From CAZDDI01 sp964504195 (GTDB lineage Bacteria > Chloroflexota > Anaerolineae > B4-G1 > SLSP01): a DNA stretch of 5,231 nucleotides. The translations under genes and the position numbers were made by a program. The notes beneath the pieces were generated by a model. That model worked only from the letters and a program-made list of their open reading frames with translations, was not told the DNA's origin and did no database searches. Of this stretch, positions 1-5,231 are shown in pieces (the stretch's first letter is position 1; every line of letters starts with the position of its first letter). The DNA is taken from contig CAZDDI010000122.1 in the NCBI GenBank assembly GCA_964504195.1, positions 1-5,231 of the forward strand. The letters are read 5' to 3'.

Positions 1-800
1 TATGCTGATTTTGCGCTCTGGCAACAGGACTGGTTGCAAAGTACGGCTTTTACGTCCCAACTTGCCTACTGGAAACAAAAACTAAGCGGTGTTTTGCCGA
101 CGCTGGAACTGCCCACTGATAGACCGCGCCCCCCGGAATTGACGCATGATGGGACTATGGTGAGTATGGTGATTACAGAACCCTTGCTTGGCGCTTTGCA
201 TCAGTTGAGCAGGCGTTACCATTGCACGCTCTTTATGGTGTTGCTGGCGGCTTTCAAGACGTTACTGTATCGCTACACGGGCCAGGAAGACATCTTGATA
301 GGTACACCCATTGCCGGGCGCAATGATGTCAATTTGGAAAAAGTGTTTGGCCTGTTTTTGAATACGCTTGTCTTGCGTACAGATCTTGCTGGTGGAATTA
401 CTTTCGCTGAGCTCTTGAAGCGCGTGCGGCAGACCGCGCTGGAAGCCTATGACAATCAAGATATTCCGTTTGAGTTTTTGCTCGAAGCCCTCAAACCGGA
501 ACGTGATTTAAGCCGCACGCCATTGTTTCAGATTTTCTTCAATATGGTCAACACGCCGCGCCCTAACCTCGTATCATCCGATTTGACCGTGGAACCGGTG
601 CTGCTTCAAGAAGTGCTTGCCAAGTTTGACGTGACATTGTATGCGGGTGAAGCTACTGATTTGTATTTTGAATTGGTGTACAACACCCATCTCTTTACCC
701 GTGAACGGGTGAGTGAAATGCTGGCGCAATTGCGGCACGTACTGACGCAAGCCGTTGCCCATCCCGAATGGCCGTTGACGGCGTTCTCGCTAATCCCACC
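1..800 (+). other. Condensation domain C1, C-terminal half
   Basis: The window opens on the C4 motif YADFALWQ (1-24). It continues through a TLELPTDRPRPP segment, LLYRYTGQEDILIGTPIAGR (262-321), C5 FGLFLNTLVLR (346-378), C6 NQDIPFE (454-474) and C7 RDLSRTPLFQ (502-531), ending near 800. The catalytic HHxxxDG motif would lie upstream of the window, so activity and stereochemical subtype cannot be judged. Two motifs differ from the common form: C5 has FGLFLNTL where IGxFVNTL is usual, and C6 has Asn where His is usual (HQDxPFE). Both differences are absent or weaker in C2. It aligns with C2 without gaps from position 1 (matching 2638) through about residue 100. Its GC is clearly lower than the A domain that follows. 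Confidence 0.93.
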
Positions 801-1020
801 TGAAACCCGCCCGCGGTTACCCGATCCCACTGCGCCGTTGGCGGATACCTGGGTAGGGGCGGTGCATACCCTGATGGCTGCGCAGGCGGCCCAGCGGCCC
901 GAAGCGGTGGCGCTGGTGGATTCCACTGAGCATTGGACCTACCACGAACTGGAGACGCGCGCCAACCAATTGGCGCACGCTTTGATTCAGCACGGGTTGC
1001 GCCCGCAAGAGGTCGTCGCT
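1..1020 (+). repeat. Internal module homology, copy 1 (C domain to start of A)
   Basis: This region is homologous to 2638-3660 through the repeated C-A architecture. Base 1 aligns with 2638 (offset 2637) and the offset holds without indels through at least the GTPIA segment. The closest part at DNA level is around 241-310, where LLAAFK, LLYRYTG and GTPIA are shared. It is a module duplication typical of NRPS genes, not a mobile repeat, and the A domain halves are far more diverged than the C halves. Confidence 0.7.
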
Positions 1021-2534
1021 ATTTATGCACATCGTAGCGCGTCTCTGGTGTGGGCGGTGCTGGGGGTCTTGAAGGCGGGCGGGGCGTTTGTGATCCTCGA
1101 CCCGGCGTATCCGCCGGCGCGGCTGGTGGAAACCCTCACGCTGGCGCAGCCGCGAGCCTTGCTCGCTGTAGCTGCGGCCGGGCCGTTACCCGCTGAATTG
1201 CAGACGTTTGCCGCGACGGCTGTGCTGAGCAGCTCGTGGACTTTACCTACCGGCCAGGAGGCCGCCGCGCAGCAGTTCCTGGCTGATTACCCGACCACGG
1301 ATCCGGCGTTGCCGGTTGGGCCAGATACTGTGGCCTATCTTGCTTTTACCTCCGGCTCGACCGGTGCTCCCAAAGGGATTGTGGGGCGGCATGGGCCGCT
1401 CTCGCACTTTCTGCCCTGGCAAAGAGAGCGCTTCGCGTTGCAGCCGGATGATCGCTATAGTATGCTCTCCGGGCTGGCCCATGATCCGTTGCAGCGCGAC
1501 ATCTTTACCGCGTTGACCCAAGGCGGCACGCTCTATATCCCGGACCCCGAAATGATCGGGGTGCCGGGGTGGCTTTCGCGGTGGTTGCAGCTGCACGCCA
1601 TTACCATTGCAAATCTGACCCCCGCGATGGTACAACTAATTATTCAAGAGGCCGCCCCGATTCCCACGCTGCGCTATGCGTTCATTGTGGGGGATGCACT
1701 GATTCGGCGCGATGTCCTGCGCTTCCACGAGATCGCGCCCGCGTTGACGTGCGTCAACCTCTATGGTGCCACTGAGACGCAACGTGCCCTGGCTTATTAT
1801 CCGATCCCGCGTGATCCGGCGCTTCTGCTCCGCGAGGTGATACCCCTGGGGCAGGGGATGCCGGATGTGCAATTGCTGGTGCTGAATCCAGCCCAACACT
1901 TGGCGGGGGTGGGGGAATTGGGTGAAATCTATGTGCGCAGCCCGCACTTAGCGCAGGGCTATTTGGGGCAACCGGAGTTGACCCAAGCGCGCTTTATGCC
2001 GAACCCCTTCACCGGGGAGCCGGGGGATAGGTTGTATCGCACGGGCGATTTGGGACGCTACTTGCCCGATGGCAACGTCGAATTCTGTGGACGCGCCGAT
2101 TCGCAGGTGAAGCTCCGCGGTTTTCGGATCGAGTTAGGAGAGATTGAAGGTGCCTTAGGGCATTATCCGGGCATTGCGGAGGCTGCCGTGGTGCTGTGGG
2201 GGCAGGAGCACCGGAAGCAGTTGGTGGCTTACATTGTCCCGCAAGGGCCAGAGGTGCCCCCGGCGGTTGAGTTGCGCGCCTTTTTACAAACCACGTTGCC
2301 CGAATATATGATCCCGGCGCTCTATGTGCCCATGTCGGCCTTACCCTTGACGCCGAACCGGAAACTGGATCGGGCCGCGCTGCCGGAGCCGAATTGGGAG
2401 CAGTTGCCATCCGCCACCGACTTTATTGCTCCGCGCACCCCGCAAGAAACGACCCTGGCCGAGATTTGGGGCGCGCTGTTAGGGATTAACCGGGTGGGTG
2501 TCACCGATAACTTTTTTGCACTGGGCGGCCACTC
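1..2534 (+). CDS. Nonribosomal peptide synthetase, fragment 1 (C-A-PCP, partial at both ends)
   Basis: Frame 1 runs 844 full codons without a stop and has no true start: the first in-frame ATG (157) lies inside a conserved condensation domain. Domains in order by residue are C domain 3' half (1 to about 265), Lys2-type A domain (about 285-808) and the beginning of a PCP (about 810-845). It is one elongation module of a cytosolic multimodular synthetase: the A domain adenylates a substrate and loads it on the PCP thioester, and the C domain joins the upstream peptidyl chain to it. The fragment stops at the N run in the middle of the LGGHS phosphopantetheine motif, so the carrier domain is cut by the assembly, not by mutation. 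Frame 1 resumes after the gap with the same kind of protein, so this and the 2635-5231 fragment are probably one gene. NRPS identity is certain from the ordered C4-C7, A1-A10 and PCP core motifs. The product is unknown. Confidence 0.95.
853..2424 (+). other. Adenylation domain A1, Lys2 (alpha-aminoadipate reductase) type
   Basis: It activates a carboxylic substrate with ATP for loading on PCP1. All core motifs are present: WTYHEL (934-951), LKAGGAFVILD (1069-1101), TSGSTGAPKG (1348-1377), HDPLQRDIF (1480-1506), NLYGATET (1756-1779), GELGEIYV (1912-1935), YRTGDL (2035-2052), the GRADSQVKLRGFRIELGEIE hinge motif (2089-2148), LPEYMIP (2296-2316) and LPLTPNRKLDR (2341-2373, catalytic Lys 2362-2364). 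The inter-domain LPDP (817-828), GRHGPLSHF after A3, HDPLQRDIF, LTPAM, FIVGD and YGATETQRA match yeast Lys2 as I remember its sequence, not the usual NRPS FDxSxxEIF type. Reading the ten pocket positions by alignment with GrsA and Lys2 gives D-P-R-N-F-V-L-R-A-K. Lys2 itself is D-P-R-H-F-V-M-R-A. The substrate is unproven; an acidic amino acid or dicarboxylate is my best guess. The A10 motif has NRK where NGK is usual. Confidence 0.9.
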
Positions 2535-2535
2535 N
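2428..2535 (+). other. Peptidyl carrier protein PCP1, N-terminal part (cut by the gap)
   Basis: The segment APRTPQE (2428-2448), then LAEIWGALLG and DNFFALGGHS (2506-2535), is the standard first helix and loop of an NRPS carrier protein. The serine that receives 4'-phosphopantetheine is encoded by TCN at 2533-2535. Its third base is the first N, but all four TCN codons are Ser, so the attachment residue is certain. The remaining two helices, about 40 residues by comparison with PCP2, are missing in the N run. Confidence 0.92.
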
Positions 2536-2634
2536 NNNNNNNNNNNNNNNNNNNNNNNNNNNNNNNNNNNNNNNNNNNNNNNNNNNNNNNNNNNNNNNNN
2601 NNNNNNNNNNNNNNNNNNNNNNNNNNNNNNNNNN
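2535..2634. other. Assembly gap, 100 N
   Basis: Exactly 100 unknown bases interrupt the gene between the PCP1 serine and the C4 motif of C2. Exactly 100 N is a customary scaffold placeholder for a gap of unknown length. A PCP tail of about 40 residues, a linker and the first 180 or so residues of a C domain must fit here, so the minimum real gap is about 600-750 bases. Extra domains such as an epimerase, or even whole modules, could also be hidden. Frame 1 continues across only because the 2 known bases before the run plus 100 N make a multiple of three. Confidence 0.97.
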
Positions 2635-3430
2635 CAATATGTAGATTACGCGGCGTGGCAGCAGACGCAGTTGCAGGGAGCGGCCTTGGCGGCACAGCGT
2701 GATTTTTGGACACAGTATTTGACCGGTGCCCCTACGGTGTTGGAATTGCCCACAGATAAACCCCGTCCGCCTGCCCAGACGTTTAACGGAGCCGTGCATC
2801 CCTTTACCTTGCCCGCATCAACGCACCAGCAGCTCCAGGAATTAGGCCGGCAGACAAGCAGCACGCTTTTCATGGCCTTATTGGCAGCTTTCAAGGTATT
2901 GCTGTATCGTTACACGGGCCAAGACGATATTTTGCTTGGCACGCCGATTGCTAATCGGCAGCACAGCGTATTGGAACAAGTCATCGGCTTTTTTGCGAAC
3001 ACCCTGGTCTTGCGGACTGACCTGAGCGGTGCACCAACATTCCGCGAGCTGTTGCACCGGGTGCGTGCATCCACTCTGGATGCCTATGCACATCAGGAGA
3101 TGCCGTTCGAGGAATTGGTGGAGTTGGTGCCGGTGACGCGGGATCTGAGCCGCTCCCCGTTGTTCCAGGTGATGTTTGTTCTGCAAAATGCGCCGCTCCC
3201 ACCGTTAAATTTGCCAGGGCTGACCCCTTCCCCGGTGACTGGTGAACGCCAGTCCGCCAAATTCGACCTGACATTGACTGTGTGGGAACTGGAAACGGGG
3301 TTAGAAGCGCTGTTTGAATACAACACCGATCTCTTTACCGGCGAGACCATCGCGCGGTTTGCTCAACACTTCCAAACCTTGGTGGCGGGGTGCGCGGCCA
3401 CACCCGAGCACCCCATTTCCACCCTACCGT
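2635..3430 (+). other. Condensation domain C2, C-terminal half
   Basis: It begins at C4 QYVDYAAWQ (2635-2661). It continues with a VLELPTDKPRPP segment, LLYRYTGQDDILLGTPIANR (2899-2958), C5 IGFFANTLVLR (2983-3015), C6 HQEMPFE (3091-3111), C7 RDLSRSPLFQ (3139-3168) and a following VMFVLQN. The HHxxxDG catalytic motif is lost in the gap. The C6 His, SPLFQVMFVLQN and the WNAT linker (3469-3480) into A2 are the ordinary pattern of C domains that join two L-configured residues. That subtype call is tentative, because the most diagnostic N-terminal half is missing. Confidence 0.93.
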
Positions 3431-5231
3431 TGTTAGCGGCGGGTGATCGGGAGCAGCTCTTAGTGACCTGGAATGCCACCCAGGTGCCGCTGGCGGCGGA
3501 GCAGCCGGTGGCCGCGCAGATTATGGCGCAAGCGGCGCGCACGCCGCAGGCGGTCGCGGTGCAGCAAGGCGCACTGCGCCTGACGTATCAGGAATTGCTC
3601 CAGCAGGCGGCGGCGCTGGCGCAGGAGTTGCGGGCGCGTGGCATCGGGCGCGGCGAGCTGGTCGCGCTGGTGGTAGACCGCACGCCGCGGATGCTGGTGG
3701 GGCTGGTGGGCGTGCTGCTGAGTGGCGCGGCGTATCTCCCGCTCGATCCGGCGCACCCGGCGGCGCGATTGCAGTTGGTGCTCCAAGATGCGTGTCCGGC
3801 GGTGGTGCTCACGGAAGCGGCCCTCCAGGCGGACTTACCGGCGGGGGACTGGCCGGTGCTCTGTCTGGACGCGCTGGGGGCCGCGGCAGCGGCCTGGGTT
3901 GTGCCGGCGGTGACGGCGGCGGATGTGGCATATGTGATCTACACCTCAGGGTCTACCGGCACGCCCAAAGGGGTCGAAATCCCGCAGGGCGCGGTGACGA
4001 ACTTCCTGCACGCGATGCGCGAGCGGCCGGGGCTGACCGCGCAAGACACCGTGCTGGCCGTGACAACACTGGCGTTTGACATCGCGGTCTTGGAATTGTT
4101 GTTGCCGCTGACGGTGGGGGCGCGGGTAGTCATCGCTGACCGGGAGAGCACCGCGGATGGGGCGCGGTTGCAAGCGTTGCTGCGGGAGCAGCAGATCACT
4201 GTGCTGCAAGCCACACCGGCGACCTGGCAGGTATTGCTGAGTAGCGGGTGGGCGGGCATGCCCGGGTTGAAGGCGCTGTGTGGTGGGGAGGCGTTGCCGC
4301 CAGGGTTGGCGGCACAACTCTTGCCGCGCTGTGCGGAGTTGTGGAACATGTACGGGCCGACAGAAACGACCGTTTGGTCCACGGTGTACCAAGTGCGGGT
4401 AGCCCCAGACGGCCAGGCGGTGCCGATCGGGCGGCCCATCGCGAACACCGAATGCTATGTGTTGGATGCGGCGCTCCAGCCGGTGCCGGTGGGGGTGCCT
4501 GGGACGCTGTATATCGGCGGATTGGGGGTGGCGCGGGGGTATCGCGGGCAGGCGGCGTTGACGGCGGAGAAATTCATCGCGCATCCGTTCAGTCAGGTAG
4601 CGGGGGCGCGAGTGTACCAGACGGGCGACCTGGTGCGGTACTTGCCGAGCGGGGATCTGGTGTACCTGGGGCGGAGCGATGACCAGGTGAAGGTGCGGGG
4701 GTTCCGCATCGAACTGGGGGAGATCGAGAGTGCGCTGGTGCAGCACCCGGCGGTAGCGCAGGGAGTGGTGGCGGTGCGTGAAGGCGCGGGGGGGGCGCAG
4801 CTGGTGGCGTATGGGGTGCTCCAGCCGGGGGCGACCCTGAGCCTGAGTGAGCTGCGCAGTTTCTTGCAGGCGCGATTGCCGGAGTACATGCTGCCGATGG
4901 GGCTGGTGGAGTTAGAGACGTTGCCGCTTACGGGGAGTGGGAAGGTGAACCGGCGGGCGTTGCCGGCACCCGACCTCACCCTGTCCGTTGCGCAAGCGTA
5001 CCAGGCGCCCACGAACGATTACGAGGCGATCCTGGCGGAGATTTGGGAAACCGTCTTGGGCCGCTCGCCGATTGGGATTGCGGACAACTTCTTTGAATTG
5101 GGTGGGCACTCGTTGTTGGCCACCCAAATTGTGTCGCGCATTCGGGAGAGTTTCGAGATGGCCCTGCCAGTGCGGGCGCTCTTTGAAGCGCCCACCATTG
5201 CCGGATTGGCGGTCGTGGTAGCGCAACGCTT
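2635..5231 (+). CDS. Nonribosomal peptide synthetase, fragment 2 (C-A-PCP, partial at both ends)
   Basis: The frame is open from the first base after the gap to the window end: 865 codons plus two bases, with no stop. Domains by residue are C domain 3' half (1 to about 265), classical A domain (about 290-780) and PCP (about 792-865). It forms the next elongation module after fragment 1, and its C domain should join the aminoacyl or peptidyl chain on the upstream PCP to the residue loaded by its own A domain. It starts at the C4 motif QYVDYAAWQ, so the catalytic HHxxxDG motif is missing and lies in the gap. It ends soon after the PCP helices with no thioesterase, reductase, epimerase or stop codon, so the gene most likely continues. 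The N run preserves frame 1 only because of its placeholder length; a single continuous gene is the simplest reading, but two adjacent NRPS genes cannot be excluded. Confidence 0.95.
2638..3660 (+). repeat. Internal module homology, copy 2 (C domain to start of A)
   Basis: Second copy of the module homology described for 1-1020. Shared protein stretches include ELPTD, PRPP, TLFM, LLAAFK, LLYRYTGQ, GTPIA, NTLVLRTDL and RDLSR. At the DNA level the identity is patchy, with many synonymous differences, so this is an old duplication or a shared family ancestry rather than a recent copy. Confidence 0.7.
3505..4977 (+). other. Adenylation domain A2, probably glycine-type pocket
   Basis: Classical NRPS adenylation domain with LTYQEL (3580-3597), LLSGAAYLPLD (3715-3747), TSGSTGTPKG (3943-3972), FDIAVLE (4075-4095), NMYGPTETT (4345-4371), YIGGLGVARGY (4510-4542), YQTGDL (4615-4632), the GRSDDQVKVRGFRIELGEIE hinge motif (4669-4728), LPEYMLP (4876-4896) and LPLTGSGKVNR (4921-4953, catalytic Lys 4942-4944). 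The pocket read by alignment is D (4078), I (4081), L (4090), Q (4207), L (4276), G (4282), M (4348), V (4372), W (4375), K (4942). From memory, DILQLG(L/M)IWK-type codes are assigned to glycine, so glycine is the likely substrate; I could not check this against a table. The A2 core has LLSG where LKAG is usual. The domain is much more GC-rich than the C2 and PCP2 segments on either side. Confidence 0.92.
5008..5231 (+). other. Peptidyl carrier protein PCP2
   Basis: APTNDYEAILAEIWETVLG leads to DNFFELGGHS (5083-5112), with the phosphopantetheine serine at 5110-5112. Then come the second and third helices, with LLATQIVSRIRE, ALFEAPTIAGLA and the final residues VVVAQR at the window edge. The domain is essentially complete and all typical features are intact. 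It carries the residue loaded by A2. The window ends within a codon (TT at 5230-5231), so the next domain is not visible. Confidence 0.94.

Noticed and set aside
157..159. In-frame ATG as a gene start
   Set aside because: It lies inside the C domain, downstream of the conserved C4 motif YADFALWQ, and homology continues upstream to base 1.
1348..2052. A1 as part of a true alpha-aminoadipate reductase (Lys2) enzyme
   Set aside because: A full C-domain half precedes it and an NRPS C domain follows the PCP. No NAD(P)-binding reductase domain is visible, although the gap prevents complete exclusion.
2535..2634. A frameshift or pseudogene at the N run
   Set aside because: Both sides are in frame 1 with intact motifs; the break is unknown sequence, not a lesion.
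3939..4448. Second antisense open frame of 169 codons
   Set aside because: Another shadow of A2 in the complement; it shows no family motif and overlaps the other antisense frame.
4248..4682. Same-strand open frame of 144 codons in another frame
   Set aside because: Gly/Ala/Val-rich shadow of the A2 coding frame, with no independent motif or start signal.
3946..4746. Long antisense open frame of 266 codons
   Set aside because: It lies wholly opposite A2, whose motifs are intact. Its translation is rich in Arg, Pro, His and Gln without recognisable domains, as expected for the complement of a GC-rich gene with few stop-generating codons.
5113..5231. End of the gene or a termination module
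   Set aside because: There is no stop codon, thioesterase (GxSxG) or reductase domain before the window edge; the sequence simply ends after PCP2.

Overview
The whole window is the interior of a large nonribosomal peptide synthetase (NRPS) gene on the + strand. Reading frame 1 is open from the first base to the last, apart from a run of 100 N at 2535-2634. No start codon, stop codon, promoter or terminator of the gene lies inside. I found no RNA gene, mobile element or CRISPR array. There is no gene-free stretch longer than the N run.

Layout: 3' half of a condensation domain (C1, 1 to about 800); adenylation domain A1 (about 853-2424); start of carrier protein PCP1, cut by the gap exactly at its phosphopantetheine serine (about 2428-2535); gap (2535-2634); 3' half of a second condensation domain (C2, 2635 to about 3430); adenylation domain A2 (about 3505-4977); and a nearly complete carrier protein PCP2 (about 5008-5231). 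This gives two consecutive C-A-PCP elongation modules. In each, A activates a substrate as the acyl-AMP and loads it on the PCP thiol, and C condenses the upstream peptide with it.

The two adenylation domains are very different. A1 belongs by its motifs to the alpha-aminoadipate reductase (Lys2) type. It has an LPDP linker, a GRHGPLSHF segment, HDPLQRDIF in place of the usual FDxSxxEIF, and LTPAM, FIVGD and YGATETQRA. Its read-off pocket is D-P-R-N-F-V-L-R-A-K. A2 is a classical NRPS A domain with pocket D-I-L-Q-L-G-M-V-W-K, which resembles codes I associate with glycine. The predicted product segment is therefore an unusual, probably carboxylate-bearing residue followed by glycine. This is inference from motifs, not a demonstrated product.

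Base composition follows the domains. The C1 fragment is near 45-50% GC, A1 is mostly 55-70%, the start of C2 is near 50%, A2 is about 70% or more with many G-ending codons, and PCP2 falls back to near 52%. This suggests a mosaic gene in which A domains have been exchanged. The organism is a bacterium of mid to moderately high GC from an NRPS-rich lineage. Chloroflexota, cyanobacteria, myxobacteria and Entotheonella-like bacteria are all possible, and the sequence alone does not decide.
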